NCBI RefSeq assembly: GCF_041262585.1
Contig: NZ_JBGCBZ010000011.1
Location: forward strand, 62,001-126,000
Length of the DNA: 64,000 nt
Direction: 5' to 3'
From: JAOEGB01 sp041262585
GTDB lineage: Bacteria; Actinomycetota; Actinomycetes; Streptosporangiales; Streptosporangiaceae
The notes under the pieces are model-generated. The model was not told where the DNA came from and ran no database searches. It saw only the letters and a list, made by a program, of their open reading frames with translations. How positions within the stretch are numbered: position 1 is the first letter of the stretch; every line of letters starts with the position of its first letter. A program made the translations under genes and the position numbers. This document shows, one piece after another, positions 1 through 8,642 of the stretch.

Positions 1-594
1 GATCAGGGACAGGCCGTGCTCGAACGAGGCGTCGCTCTGGGGGCCGCCGGTCTCGGCCATGACCGCGCGCAGGTTGGGGTACGGCGCGAGCCCCTCAAGC
101 GCCTCCTCGAAGTGAGCGGGATCACTCAGCCCCCGTTCCCGATCCGCCTGCTCCTCAAGCACGAATCCGCCCAGAAAGCTCGCGAGCGTGCCGAGGCCCC
201 ACATCGCGTCGGTGCCGCTGAACCCGGCACGCCGCAGCGATTCCAGGATGAGCTCGACGGCCGCGAGCGTTCCCTGGCCCGGGTGGGTGCCCGCGGTGAG
301 CCGGACCACGTCCCGGTGCGAGTTGAAGATCCTCCGCTGGCCCCGCATCCAGCCAGCCAGCCAGCCCTCCCATGACTCGCCCTCGGCGAGCGGAAGGAGA
401 GGGGGAGCCTCCCGCACGGTGATGACCTCGGACATCTCGTCCAGCAGCTCCTGCTTGTTCCTGAAGTGCCAGTAGAGCGCCGGTGCCTGCACGCCGAGCT
501 CGGCCGCCAGCCGGCGCAGCGTCAGCCTGTCCAGCCCGACCTCGTCGAGGAGCCGCAGAGCCGTACTGACGATCTTGTCTCGTTCGAGGGCCAC
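1..594 (-). CDS. TetR/AcrR-family repressor (C-terminus beyond window edge)
   Basis: A DNA-binding repressor that probably controls the divergent exporter at 663-2602. Reading from a GTG at 594, residues 5-50 form the TetR helix-turn-helix (…LRRLAAELGVQAPALYWHF…), followed by a ligand-binding half resembling the TetR_C class of tetracycline-type repressors. 198 codons are visible with no stop before base 1, so only a short C-terminal tail can be missing. The start sits 9 bases inside a set of three palindromes between the two divergent genes, the arrangement expected of an autoregulated local repressor. The effector is unknown; efflux substrates of the neighbouring DrrAB-type pump are the obvious candidates (inference). 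Confidence 0.9.
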   Translation of the reverse strand, partial: MALERDKIVSTALRLLDEVGLDRLTLRRLAAELGVQAPALYWHFRNKQELLDEMSEVITVREAPPLLPLAEGESWEGWLAGWMRGQRRIFNSHRDVVRLTAGTHPGQGTLAAVELILESLRRAGFSGTDAMWGLGTLASFLGGFVLEEQADRERGLSDPAHFEEALEGLAPYPNLRAVMAETGGPQSDASFEHGLSLI

Positions 595-603
595 GGTTGA
601 CAG

Positions 604-654
604 CTTAACGACGTTCAATCCATGCTTAACGTTGTTAAATTTAACGACGTTAAG
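604..654. promoter_or_regulatory. triple palindromic operator between tetR and ABC exporter
   Basis: Three 15-bp near-palindromes of the form CTTAACGnCGTTAAG lie at 604-618, 625-639 and 640-654. The second and third abut to make a 30-bp inverted repeat (625-654) with only two unmatched pairs. The stretch is strikingly AT-rich for this genome, lies exactly between the divergent TetR and ABC genes, and the last site reaches the exporter's Shine-Dalgarno (AAGGAG at 652-657). Binding by the adjacent TetR protein is inferred from position and symmetry. Confidence 0.75.
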
Positions 655-662
655 GAGATGGT

Positions 663-1745
663 GTGATCTACGCGGAAGGGATCCGCAAGCGGTACGGCCC
701 GGCCGAGGCGCTGCGCGGAGTCGACCTCGACGTGCCCGCGGGCACGGTGTGCGGCCTGCTCGGGCCGAACGGCGCCGGAAAGACGACGATGGTACGCGTC
801 CTCACCACGCTGCTGCGCCCGGACGGCGGTACGGCCCGGGTGGCCGGCTGCGACGTGGTGCGGGACGCCGACCGCCTGCGCTACCGCATCGGCCTCGCCG
901 GCCAGCACGCCGCCGTCGACGAGCTGCTCACCGGCCACCGCAACCTCGTCCTCTTCGGCCGGCTCTACCACCTGCCCCGCCGTACGGCACGGCTGCGGGC
1001 GGACGAGCTGCTCAAACGGTTCGGCCTGGCGGACGCGGCCGACCGGCCCGTCAAGACGTACTCCGGCGGAATGCGCCGCAGGCTCGATCTGGCTGCCAGC
1101 CTGATCGTCTCGCCACCCGTGCTCTTCCTCGACGAGCCGACGACGGGCCTCGACCCACGGAGCCGGCTGGCTCTGTGGGACATGCTTCGCGAGCTGGTCT
1201 CCGAGGGCACCACCCTGCTTCTCACCACCCAGTACCTCGACGAGGCCGACCACCTGGCCGACCAGATCGTCGTGATCGACTCCGGGCGGGTCGCGGCCTC
1301 CGGCTCCCCGTCGGAGCTCAAAGCGAGGATCGGCGGAGACCGCGTGAGCGTCGTCTTCCGCGAGGCTGCGGACCTGACCGAGGGCGTCCAGGTCGTTCGC
1401 GCGGTCCTGCAAGGCGGCCCGGAGCAGCGGCTGGGCGACGAAGCGGACGACAGGCTGGAGATCGACCAGGGCGAGCACCGGCTGGCCGTCCCCGCCGAGC
1501 ATGGCGCCGCTTCCCTCATCAAGATCGCCGCGGCCCTGGACGCGGCCGGGATCGCCGTCGAGGATCTCGGGCTGCGCCGGCCCACGCTGGACGAGGTGTT
1601 CCTCCAGCTGACCACGCGACCGAACGGGCAAGAGGCCGACGGGGCGAACGGGGCCGACGGGCCGAACCGGCACGGGGCCAGCGGAACGAATGGGCACGGA
1701 GCCGACGGGCCGGCCGGCCGATCTGAAGGGATGACCGCGGCATGA
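663..1745 (+). CDS. DrrA-type ABC exporter ATP-binding protein
   Basis: ATPase subunit of an ABC-2 exporter of the daunorubicin-resistance (DrrA) type, working at the inner face of the membrane with the permease at 1742-2602. Walker A GPNGAGKTT is near residues 34-42, the signature YSGGMRRRLD near 137 and Walker B LFLDEPTTGLD near 157, with a C-terminal DrrA-like domain. The last ~35 residues are a low-complexity Gly/Asn/Ala tail (NG, ADG and GANG repeats) that the family does not need. The start is GTG 663, with AAGGAG upstream. The 3' end overlaps the permease by ATGA, so the two are translationally coupled. It is likely repressed by the divergent TetR protein. Confidence 0.92.
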   Translation: MIYAEGIRKRYGPAEALRGVDLDVPAGTVCGLLGPNGAGKTTMVRVLTTLLRPDGGTARVAGCDVVRDADRLRYRIGLAGQHAAVDELLTGHRNLVLFGRLYHLPRRTARLRADELLKRFGLADAADRPVKTYSGGMRRRLDLAASLIVSPPVLFLDEPTTGLDPRSRLALWDMLRELVSEGTTLLLTTQYLDEADHLADQIVVIDSGRVAASGSPSELKARIGGDRVSVVFREAADLTEGVQVVRAVLQGGPEQRLGDEADDRLEIDQGEHRLAVPAEHGAASLIKIAAALDAAGIAVEDLGLRRPTLDEVFLQLTTRPNGQEADGANGADGPNRHGASGTNGHGADGPAGRSEGMTAA

Positions 1746-2602
1746 CCGTCCTCGACACGCGAACGCCTGCCACTCCGCCCGCCGCTCCCCCCGCCACGAC
1801 GGCCGGCCGGCTGCGCTGGGTCCTCATCGACGCCCTGACGATCGCCGGGCGGACCTTCGCCAGACTGCGGGCGCAACCGGGCGAGATAGCCGGCTTCCTG
1901 GTCTTCCCCGTGATCATGACCGTGCTGTTCGGGTACGTCTTCGGCAGCGCGATCAGGCTGCCCGGCGGGGGCGACTACCGGAACTACCTCATGCCCGGCA
2001 TCTTCATGCAGGTCATGGCGCTGGCCGCGGTCGCGTCCGCCACGGCCGTCGCCGAGGACATGGCTCTTGGGATCATCGACCGCTTCCGGGCGCAGCCCAT
2101 CGCGCGCAGTGCCGTACTGGCGGGACGGAGCGTCGCGGATCTGTCCATGCACCTGCTCACGCTGGCCTCGATGGCGGTCTGCGGCGTGCTCATCGCCGGA
2201 TGGCGCCCGCATGGGACGCCTCTGGAGACTCTCGCGGGCTTCGGGCTGCTGGCGCTGTTCGGGTACGCGATGATCTGGGTGGGCACCTACATCGGGCTCT
2301 TCGTGAAGAACGGGGCGCAGGCCGACGCGGCCACGTTCGGATGGCTGTTCCCCATGACGTTCCTGGCGAACGCGTTCGTCCCGCTCGAAGGGCTGCCGGG
2401 CTGGCTGCGGCCGATCGCGGACTGGAACCCGATGAGCGCGGTCGTCTCCGCCGCACGCCTGCTCTTCGGCAACCCCGGCTCGGCGGCCGCGTCCTGGCCG
2501 CTCCGGCACCCGGTGATCGCGACGCTCTGCTGGTCGCTGCTGATCCTGGCGGTCTTCGTGCCGCTTGCCGTACGGCGGTATCGGACGGCCACCTCGCGGT
2601 GA
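1742..2602 (+). CDS. ABC-2 type exporter permease (DrrB-like)
   Basis: Membrane subunit of the exporter, 286 residues, with the six hydrophobic segments usual for ABC-2 permeases after a cytoplasmic Pro/Ala-rich N-terminus. The segment RFRAQPIARSAVLAGR and the following helices are typical of DrrB-like proteins. The ATG lies inside the stop codon of the ATPase gene (ATGA), so the stoichiometry is probably set by coupling. The cargo is most likely a hydrophobic drug or lipid-like metabolite, judged from family only. Confidence 0.9.
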   Translation: MTVLDTRTPATPPAAPPATTAGRLRWVLIDALTIAGRTFARLRAQPGEIAGFLVFPVIMTVLFGYVFGSAIRLPGGGDYRNYLMPGIFMQVMALAAVASATAVAEDMALGIIDRFRAQPIARSAVLAGRSVADLSMHLLTLASMAVCGVLIAGWRPHGTPLETLAGFGLLALFGYAMIWVGTYIGLFVKNGAQADAATFGWLFPMTFLANAFVPLEGLPGWLRPIADWNPMSAVVSAARLLFGNPGSAAASWPLRHPVIATLCWSLLILAVFVPLAVRRYRTATSR

Positions 2603-2614
2603 CACGATGAGGGG

Positions 2615-2956
2615 GTGATCGACGTCCCGCTGAAGAGGTTCGAGGAGCTCGTGGCCGAGGCGCTGGACACGATCCCGCCGGAGCTCGCCAAGGTCATGGA
2701 CAACGTCGTGGTCGTCGTCGTGGACGACCCGCCCGAGCCCGGGCTCCTGGGGCTCTACACCGGCATCCCGCTCACCGAGCGCGGCGACTGGTATTCGGGG
2801 GTCCTGCCGGACCGGATCGAGATCTACCGCAATCCCACGCTGGAGATCTGCGAGACCGAGGAAGACGTGGTCGAAGAGGTACGGATCACCGTCGTTCACG
2901 AGATCGCCCACCATTTCGGCATCGACGATGAGAGACTTCACGAACTCGGCTGGTAA
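2615..2956 (+). CDS. small zincin-like metalloprotease (Zincin_1 / DUF1025)
   Basis: A 113-residue soluble protein of the minimal zincin family. The motif HEIAHHFGIDDERLHELGW at the C-terminus carries the HExxH zinc site plus the HHFGID extension that defines the family. It starts at GTG 2615, 12 bases after the permease stop, so it may be read with the exporter. Members are widespread in actinobacteria and their substrates are not established. Length and motif match the family, so it is probably intact. Confidence 0.85.
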   Translation: MIDVPLKRFEELVAEALDTIPPELAKVMDNVVVVVVDDPPEPGLLGLYTGIPLTERGDWYSGVLPDRIEIYRNPTLEICETEEDVVEEVRITVVHEIAHHFGIDDERLHELGW

Positions 2957-3089
2957 TCACAGGGTTGCAAAGCGTCGAAACAGCGGGCACTGTAAGTAAC
3001 ATATTGGCGACGGTCTGTTAGATGCAGCCCGGCGAGCTCAGCCCGACTAGTCGTACGCGCAGCAACCCCGGCAAGCCCAGCGGAGTCAC

Positions 3090-4379
3090 ATGGCGGCCAC
3101 GAAGCCCAGCCGGCTATCAGGGAGGCACCGCCGTCCACCCGAGGGCCGAATCACATACGGCGAAGTCGTCGCCATCAGGGAGTTCCGCGCGCTGTGGCTC
3201 GGGCAGGGCATGTCGCTGCTCGGCGACCAACTCGCGCAGGTGGCTCTGGCCGTCCTCGTCTACAGCCGGACCCAGTCGGCGCTCGCCACGGCCGCTGTCT
3301 ACGCGCTGACCTACCTGCCGCCGATCATCGGCGGACCCCTGCTGGCCGGCCTCGCCGACCGTTATCCCCGCAGGCGGGTCATGCTGTACTGCGACTTTCT
3401 GCGGGCGGCCCTGCTGGCTCTGATGGCCGTGCCCGGCATGCCGTTCTCGGCGCTGTGCGCGCTGGTCTTCTGCGTCGTGCTGCTCAGCGCGCCGTTCTCG
3501 GCCGCCCGCGCCGCGCTGCTGCCCGAGGTGCTCGAAGGCGATCGGTACGTCGTGGGATCGGCCATCCAGAACGTCACCAACCAGGCCGTCCAGATGCTCG
3601 GCTTCGCCGCGGGCGGGGCCGTCATCGCCGGCCTGGGGCCGTACCGCGCGCTCGCGCTGGACTCGGCGACGTTCCTGGGGTCGGCCCTGGTGATCATCTC
3701 AGGGGTACGGCGGCGCCCGGCGTCTCTGCGCGCCGACGGAGCGCGGCTGTCGATGTGGACCATGACGAGGGCGGGCGCACGGCTCGTCTTCGGCGACCGG
3801 CGGCTGCGCACTCTCGTGCTCTTCGCCTGGCTCTGCGGCTTCTACGTGCTTCCTGAGGGGATCGCCGTGCCGTACGCCGCGAGACTCGGCGGCGGGACGC
3901 TGCCCGTGCCGGTGATCACCGGACTGCTGATGGCGGCGATGCCGACGGGGACCGTGGTCGGCGCGTTCTTCTTCAGCCGTTTCGTCACCCCGTCAGGGCG
4001 GCTGCACGCGATGGGGTGGCTGTCCATGCTGACCTGCGCACCGCTGATCGTGTGCGCGATGCGGCCGTCGCTGGAGGGCGTCATCGCGCTCTGGGTGCTG
4101 TCCGGAATCGGCGGCGCCTACCAGCTCGCCGCGAACGCCGCGTTCGTCCAGTGCGTCCCGCCCGCGGGGCGCGCCCAGGCCTTCGGGCTCGTCCAGTCCG
4201 GGCTGCTGGCCGCCCAGGGGATCGGCATCCTCATCGGAGGCGTGGCCGCGCAGAAGCTCGGTCCAGAGCCCGTGGTCGCCCTGGCCGGAGCGGCCGGGCT
4301 CTCGGTCGCGGCCGTGCTGGCCATGCTCTGGACCGAGTCTCGTACGGAGATCATCGCCAAGGTCCGGGCCGCCGCCTGA
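3090..4379 (+). CDS. MFS transporter
   Basis: A 429-residue major facilitator with about 12 hydrophobic segments. The loop after TM2 carries the MFS motif A equivalent (GLADRYPRRRVM, near residue 88). It resembles MFS_3/Bcr-type drug or metabolite exporters of actinobacteria. The first ~25 residues are basic and polar, and the ribosome site before ATG 3090 is weak, so the true start may lie slightly downstream, before IREFRALW. It is transcribed away from the exporter block and ends one base before the convergent PspC gene. Substrate unknown. Confidence 0.85.
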   Translation: MAATKPSRLSGRHRRPPEGRITYGEVVAIREFRALWLGQGMSLLGDQLAQVALAVLVYSRTQSALATAAVYALTYLPPIIGGPLLAGLADRYPRRRVMLYCDFLRAALLALMAVPGMPFSALCALVFCVVLLSAPFSAARAALLPEVLEGDRYVVGSAIQNVTNQAVQMLGFAAGGAVIAGLGPYRALALDSATFLGSALVIISGVRRRPASLRADGARLSMWTMTRAGARLVFGDRRLRTLVLFAWLCGFYVLPEGIAVPYAARLGGGTLPVPVITGLLMAAMPTGTVVGAFFFSRFVTPSGRLHAMGWLSMLTCAPLIVCAMRPSLEGVIALWVLSGIGGAYQLAANAAFVQCVPPAGRAQAFGLVQSGLLAAQGIGILIGGVAAQKLGPEPVVALAGAAGLSVAAVLAMLWTESRTEIIAKVRAAA

Positions 4380-4380
4380 C

Positions 4381-4917
4381 TCAGGCCTGCGGCCTGTCCT
4401 CGGGCTTGTCCTCGGGCTTGTCCTCAGGCTTGTCCTGGGGCTGAACCACGGGCTGGACCACGGGCTTGTCGTCGGGGCCGTTCTGCGGGGTGGGCGTCGG
4501 GGCGGGAGCGGGGGTGGAAGCCGGGGTGGAAGCCGGCGCCTGGCCGTACGGGTGGCTCTCGTAACCGGCGGGCTGCCGGCTGCCGTAGGGGGCCGGCTCG
4601 GCGGGCCGGTTCCAGGTGCTCTGCGCGTGGTCCCACCTGGCCTTGGCGTCCTGCCAGACGTGACCGTCCTTGTTGTTGCTGATGAGGTCCTGGGCGATGG
4701 AGGTGGGCTTGCCGTCCTCGGGAAGCAGCAGCCACGCCACGGCGTACACGCCGGCTCCGAGGCCGCCGAAGAACGTCGCGACGGCGAAGGCGAGGCGCAG
4801 GATGTTCGGGTCGACGCCGATGTACTCCCCGACGCCGGAGCAGACTCCTGCGATGATCTTGCCGTTCCGGGTGCGGCGGAGCTGCTTCACTGAACCGTTG
4901 GTGTGCATCTCGTTCAT
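4381..4917 (-). CDS. PspC-domain membrane protein
   Basis: Envelope-stress-type protein with an N-terminal PspC domain (residues ~8-65: LRRTRNGKIIAGVCSGVGEYIGVDPNILRL then one hydrophobic helix ending AVAWLLLPEDG). The rest is a hydrophilic Pro/Ala/Thr-rich tail of about 110 residues ending in tandem EDKP units, which are encoded by 15-bp repeats at 4390-4440. The ATG at 4917 follows GGAGG closely; the ATG at 4908 is an alternative with better spacing. PspC domains sense or respond to membrane stress in other bacteria; its role here is unknown. Confidence 0.85.
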   Translation of the reverse strand: MNEMHTNGSVKQLRRTRNGKIIAGVCSGVGEYIGVDPNILRLAFAVATFFGGLGAGVYAVAWLLLPEDGKPTSIAQDLISNNKDGHVWQDAKARWDHAQSTWNRPAEPAPYGSRQPAGYESHPYGQAPASTPASTPAPAPTPTPQNGPDDKPVVQPVVQPQDKPEDKPEDKPEDRPQA

Positions 4918-5003
4918 GCCTCCACACTGCCCTTTTCGCGGCCCTCGGCACATCGGGATTCCCCCTGGTCGGACCCGGAGCGGGCCCCTATACGCTGACC
5001 TTC

Positions 5004-6161
5004 ATGGACGACCTCCTCAACCTCGACGACCAGCTCACCGGCGAACAGCGGATGGTCAGGGACGCCGTCAGGGACTTCGTCTCCCGCCAGGTCCTCCCCC
5101 GCGTGGGCGACTGGTTCGAGGAGGGCGTCTTCCCCGCCCGTGAGCTCGCTCCCGCGCTCGGCTCACTCGGCGTGCTCGGCATGCACCTCGACGGGTACGG
5201 CTGCGCCGGGCTCGACGCCATCTCGTACGGCGTGGCCTGCCGGGAGCTTGAGGCCGGCGACTCGGGACTGCGGTCGTTCGTGTCCGTGCAGGGATCGCTC
5301 GCCATGTTCCCGATCTGGAAGTACGGCTCGGACGAGCAGAAGGAGGAGTGGCTGCCCGCGATGGCCGCCGGCGACGCGATCGGATGCTTCGGCCTGACCG
5401 AGCCCGACCACGGCTCCGACCCGGCCGGCATGCGCACCACCGCCAAGCAGGACCCCTCCGGCGACTGGATCCTCAACGGCGCCAAGATGTGGATCACCAA
5501 CGGCTCCATCGCCGACGTGGCCGTGGTGTGGGCGCATACCGACTCGGGCATCCGCGGCTTCGTCGTCCCGACGTCGACGCCCGGGTTCTCGGCGCCGGAG
5601 ATCCACCGGAAGATGTCCCTCCGGGCGTCCGTCACCTCCTCGCTCTATTTCGACGACGTACGGCTGCCCGCGTCAGCCGTACTGCCGGGTGTGACCGGTC
5701 TGAAGGGGCCGCTTTCATGCCTTTCCGAGGCGCGGTTCGGGATCGTCTGGGGGGTCGTCGGCGCGGCCCGCGCGTGCCTGGAGGCCGCTGTGGAGTACGC
5801 CACGACCCGCGTCCAGTTCGGCAAGCCGATCGGCGCGTTCCAGCTCACGCAGGAGAAGCTGGCCTGGATGGCCGTCTCTCTCGGACAGGCCGGGTTGACC
5901 GCCCTGCATCTGGGGCGGTTGAAGGACGCCGGCACGCTGCAACCGCGGCAGGTCAGCTTCGGCAAGCTGGCCAACGTGCGGGCGGCTCTGGACATCGCCC
6001 GCCAGGCCCGTTCTGTGCTCGGGGCGAACGGCGTGACGCTGGAATATCCGGTAATCCGGCACATGAACAACCTGGAGTCCGTGCTGACGTACGAGGGCAC
6101 CCAGGAGATCCACACCTTGGTGCTCGGCGAAGCCCTCACCGGCCTTCCCGCGTACCGATGA
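5004..6161 (+). CDS. gcdH: acyl-CoA dehydrogenase, glutaryl-CoA dehydrogenase-like
   Basis: FAD-dependent acyl-CoA dehydrogenase of 385 residues, full length. Glutaryl-CoA dehydrogenase features are clear: GDSGLRSFVSVQGSL (Arg90, at the position of the dicarboxylate-binding Arg of GCDH) and a C-terminal IRHMNNLESVLTYEGTQEIH with the catalytic base Glu364. It would oxidise and decarboxylate glutaryl-CoA to crotonyl-CoA in lysine/tryptophan breakdown. No other lysine-degradation genes flank it. The start ATG 5004 is supported by length. Specificity is inferred from these motifs only. Confidence 0.85.
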   Translation: MDDLLNLDDQLTGEQRMVRDAVRDFVSRQVLPRVGDWFEEGVFPARELAPALGSLGVLGMHLDGYGCAGLDAISYGVACRELEAGDSGLRSFVSVQGSLAMFPIWKYGSDEQKEEWLPAMAAGDAIGCFGLTEPDHGSDPAGMRTTAKQDPSGDWILNGAKMWITNGSIADVAVVWAHTDSGIRGFVVPTSTPGFSAPEIHRKMSLRASVTSSLYFDDVRLPASAVLPGVTGLKGPLSCLSEARFGIVWGVVGAARACLEAAVEYATTRVQFGKPIGAFQLTQEKLAWMAVSLGQAGLTALHLGRLKDAGTLQPRQVSFGKLANVRAALDIARQARSVLGANGVTLEYPVIRHMNNLESVLTYEGTQEIHTLVLGEALTGLPAYR

Positions 6162-6364
6162 CGCGGCGTCTGGTCTTCGGTGAGGCGGCTTGCTGAGAGG
6201 GTTCGGGTCGCGACGCGGTTGGTGGGTGGGATCTCCGGGAATGCGGTGTCGGGTACGGGTCCCGAGGCCGGTGTCAGGCACACGGGTTCCGTCGCCCGGA
6301 TATCGTGATCGCGTCGAAGTGCGTCGCCGAAGGCGCGGTAGTCTCTGTACCCTGCATCTAGCAA

Positions 6365-6439
6365 GGGGTGCTAGCTCAATGGCAGAGCTGCGGACTTTTA
6401 ATCCGTAGGTTCAGGGTTCGAGTCCCTGGCGCCCCACCA
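6365..6439 (+). tRNA. tRNA-Lys (anticodon TTT)
   Basis: The cloverleaf folds by eye: 7-bp acceptor stem GGGGTGC (6365-6371) with GCGCCCC (6429-6435); D stem GCTC/GAGC; anticodon stem GCGGA/TCCGT with loop CTTTTAA, anticodon TTT; T arm CAGGG-TTCGAGT-CCCTG. Discriminator A at 6436 is followed by an encoded CCA (6437-6439). The dense insertion-sequence debris just downstream makes it a possible integration site, but I found no second copy of its 3' end. Confidence 0.95.
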
Positions 6440-6732
6440 CTCCACACCACCGCTGACCTGCGATTTCTCGACCAGAGGCTACCTTGCGACGAGAAGTTGA
6501 TCTCGGATGTTGGCTCGTTGTTTGCTCGCGTGTCGCCCGCCTGGCACCCAACCAGCGGACTTCAGGAACGGACTCCTCCCAGAACCGCGAGAACCAGCGG
6601 ACGAATAATCCGTAGGCTGGTACGACATCTCGATGGCGCGCGATCACACCAGCGAGCCATGCAGGGATAGCCCCAAGTTCAAGGGCTACCCTGATACCAG
6701 GGCCTCGGCAAAGTCGGTTGAGCTTCGTTTGA
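6440..6732. other. no gene recognised between tRNA-Lys and ISAs1 remnant
   Basis: I see no coding pattern here. An 11-bp piece of the tRNA (TAATCCGTAGG, 6400-6410) recurs at 6606-6616. The sequence around 6700 (CAGGGCCTCGGCAAAGTC) lies about 30 bases beyond the transposase stop and could be the terminal repeat of the ISAs1-type remnant. Confidence 0.4.
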
Positions 6733-7209
6733 TCAGGTGATCCCGAGAATGGCCAGGGGTCGTGTGGCATCTCGGGCGAGGTGGCGGATGGCTTTGGCGA
6801 TGTTGTCGACGCCGGTCAGGCGCAGAGCACTGATCGCGAGATTGCGCAGGGTGGCCATGGCGCGGGGTGCGTTGCCGGTGCGGACTTGGGAGTGGTCCTC
6901 GCCGTAGGTGACGTCGCGGACCCAGTGCAGCTTGTTCTCGATGGTCCAGTGGCCGCGGATCCAGGTGGCCAGATCGGCGGGGCCGGCCTGGAAGACGGGC
7001 AGGCTGGTGATGGCGTAGACGGTGACGGTCCGCCACTTACGTCCTGCGGCGATGCCTCGAACTTGGCGTTTGACCTGGATCGCCTGAACAGCGTGGGGGA
7101 ACAGCAGCCCGGCTTTCACACTGACCACCTTCAGCGCGCGTCGTTCCTCACGGCCGTGAGCACGGTCACTGCTGCGGTGATGGATGTCCACCTGGCGCCA
7201 TGGCAATGC
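6733..7209 (-). pseudogene. ISAs1-family transposase, C-terminal fragment
   Basis: Reading leftward from about 7209, the frame gives LPWRQV, SSDRAHGREERRALKVV and GHWTIENKLHWVRDVTYGEDHSQVRTGNAPRAMATLRNLA, the conserved C-terminal half of ISAs1/IS1549-type DDE transposases, through to a stop at 6733. The N-terminal half, including the first catalytic Asp, is missing; upstream sequence switches to an unrelated reading on the other strand. This is a dead remnant, not a mobile copy. Confidence 0.8.
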
Positions 7210-7467
7210 CCCTGCGGAATGGACCTGCGAGCCTCTTGGGACGACGGGAAAGAACACGCCGCCCATCACGCAAGATGGGCGATCGGCGTCCGGCTCCCCA
7301 AGAACTTGGAGTGGTGGGGCGACCTGGCCGTGGTGACAACCGAGTCACCGATCGCTTGGCGGAAGCTGACCTATCAAGTGGCGCGAATGCCCCGCAGGGA
7401 GAATGGCTACGCCTTCAACTCGTGGTCCCACCTTGGCGAGCCTGAGCAGACCCCGGACAACGTACGG
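7201..7467 (+). pseudogene. internal fragment of an unrecognised protein, cut by IS
   Basis: One plus-strand frame reads CPCGMDL, then HHARWAIGVRLPKNLEWWGDL, then SPIAWRKLTYQVARMPRRENGYAF. Dense Trp, no stop and a Cys-x-Cys start look like true protein rather than chance. It has no start codon of its own (left side lost at the ISAs1 remnant) and is interrupted by the IS inverted repeat at 7468. I do not recognise the family. The right part of the same protein is not found beyond the IS, where a different gene tail begins. Confidence 0.45.
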
Positions 7468-8638
7468 TGTGGGTGCCGACAATCGTTTCACAGGGTTTGA
7501 TCTGGGGTTTTTCCCTACTCGGTAGCTCGGCTCCGGCAGGATTGCAGGATGGCTCTGCGGCTGCTGTACTTGATCGTCTTGAGGGTGTTCGGCTGGATCG
7601 CGCTGCTCGCCCGATCACAGACGTCGAAGGACGTGGAGATCCTCGTACTGCGCCATCAGCTCGCTGTACTCCGCCGCCAGGTCGCCACTCCCCGGCCATC
7701 GTGGGCCGACCGGGCGATCTTGTCCGCGCTTGCGCGACTACTCCCCCGAAGCCGCCGACAGCATCTGTTCGTCACACCGCGGACGCTCCTGCACTGGCAC
7801 GCCGACCTGGTGACGCAACGTTGGACCTACCCCAAGCGCGGACCGGGACGACCACCGACCCGGCCCACGATCCAGACCCTGATACTGCGGTTGGCTGCCG
7901 AGAATCCGACCTGGGGGTACCGGCGCATCGCCGGTGAGATCGCCAGCCTGGGCCGGAAGGTCTCCCCGGCCACCGTGTGGGCGATCCTCAAGAAAGCCGG
8001 ATTCGATCCGGCACCCCAGCGCAGCGACCCGACCTGGGCCCAGTTCCTCAAAGCCCAGGCCTCGGGAATCCTGGCCGCCGACTTCTTCCATGTCGAGACG
8101 ATCACACTCGCCCGGTTGTACTGCTTCGCCGTCATCGAGCACGCCACCCGCCGTGTCCACATACTGGGGGTCACGGCGAACCCGACCGCCAACTGGGTCG
8201 CCCAGCAGGCCCGCAACCTGATGCTCGACCTGGGTGATCGAACCGCCGACTTCCGATTCTTGATCAGAGACCGAGACCGCAAGTTCACCGCGCCCTTCGA
8301 CGAAGTGTTCAAGACCGAAGGCATCCGCGTGCTGCTCACCGCTCCGCAAGCTCCTCAAATGAACGCGATCATGGAACGTTGGGTGGGCAGCGTACGCCGC
8401 GAGATCCTCGACCGGATCCTCATCATGAACGCCGCGCACCTGCGCACGGTCCTCGCCAACTACGAGACCTATTTCAACGAGCACAGGCCGCACCGCGCGC
8501 TGAACCAAGCCAGCCCACTGCGGGCACTACCGGACCCCATCGACGCCGACATCACGGTAACCCGACGAGACCGGCTCGGCGGCCTCCTACATGAATACTC
8601 CCAGGTCGCATGAGGTGACACGATAATCAGCACCCACA
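7468..8638 (+). mobile_element. complete insertion sequence with 23-bp terminal inverted repeats
   Basis: The imperfect terminal repeats are 7468-7490 and, inverted, 8616-8638. Both begin TGTGGGTGC and match at about 18 of 23 positions. The 1171-bp element carries one intact integrase-type transposase. I could not see a clear target-site duplication (left flank ACGTACGG, right flank GGATCGG). The sequences on either side belong to different genes, so the original insertion was followed by deletion, or the element entered an existing junction. Confidence 0.8.
7549..8613 (+). CDS. IS transposase, integrase (rve) core
   Basis: Transposase of 354 residues related to IS3/IS481-type integrase-core elements. 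N-terminal helix-turn-helix segments (VEILVLRHQLAVLRRQ; WTYPKRGPGRP; LAAENPTWGYRRIAGEI) precede the DDE core: Asp in ADFFHVET, Asp in FLIRDRDRKF and Glu in MERWVGSVRRE. All three acidic positions are present, so the enzyme looks active. A homologue lies at 24804-25889 on the other strand, and pieces of relatives occur at 23573-23620, 42094-42165, 47168-47370 and 53500-53757, so this family has shaped the whole window. Confidence 0.9.
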   Translation: MALRLLYLIVLRVFGWIALLARSQTSKDVEILVLRHQLAVLRRQVATPRPSWADRAILSALARLLPRSRRQHLFVTPRTLLHWHADLVTQRWTYPKRGPGRPPTRPTIQTLILRLAAENPTWGYRRIAGEIASLGRKVSPATVWAILKKAGFDPAPQRSDPTWAQFLKAQASGILAADFFHVETITLARLYCFAVIEHATRRVHILGVTANPTANWVAQQARNLMLDLGDRTADFRFLIRDRDRKFTAPFDEVFKTEGIRVLLTAPQAPQMNAIMERWVGSVRREILDRILIMNAAHLRTVLANYETYFNEHRPHRALNQASPLRALPDPIDADITVTRRDRLGGLLHEYSQVA

Positions 8639-8642
8639 GGAT

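Noticed and set aside
4390..4450. CRISPR-like or regulatory tandem repeats
   Set aside because: The 15-bp repeats are in frame and encode the EDKP units of the PspC protein's tail; there are no spacers.
6400..6616. Possible tRNA-Lys attachment site: 11-bp TAATCCGTAGG repeated at 6606-6616
   Set aside because: The match is to the anticodon arm, not the 3' end normally duplicated by integrases, and no integrase gene follows.
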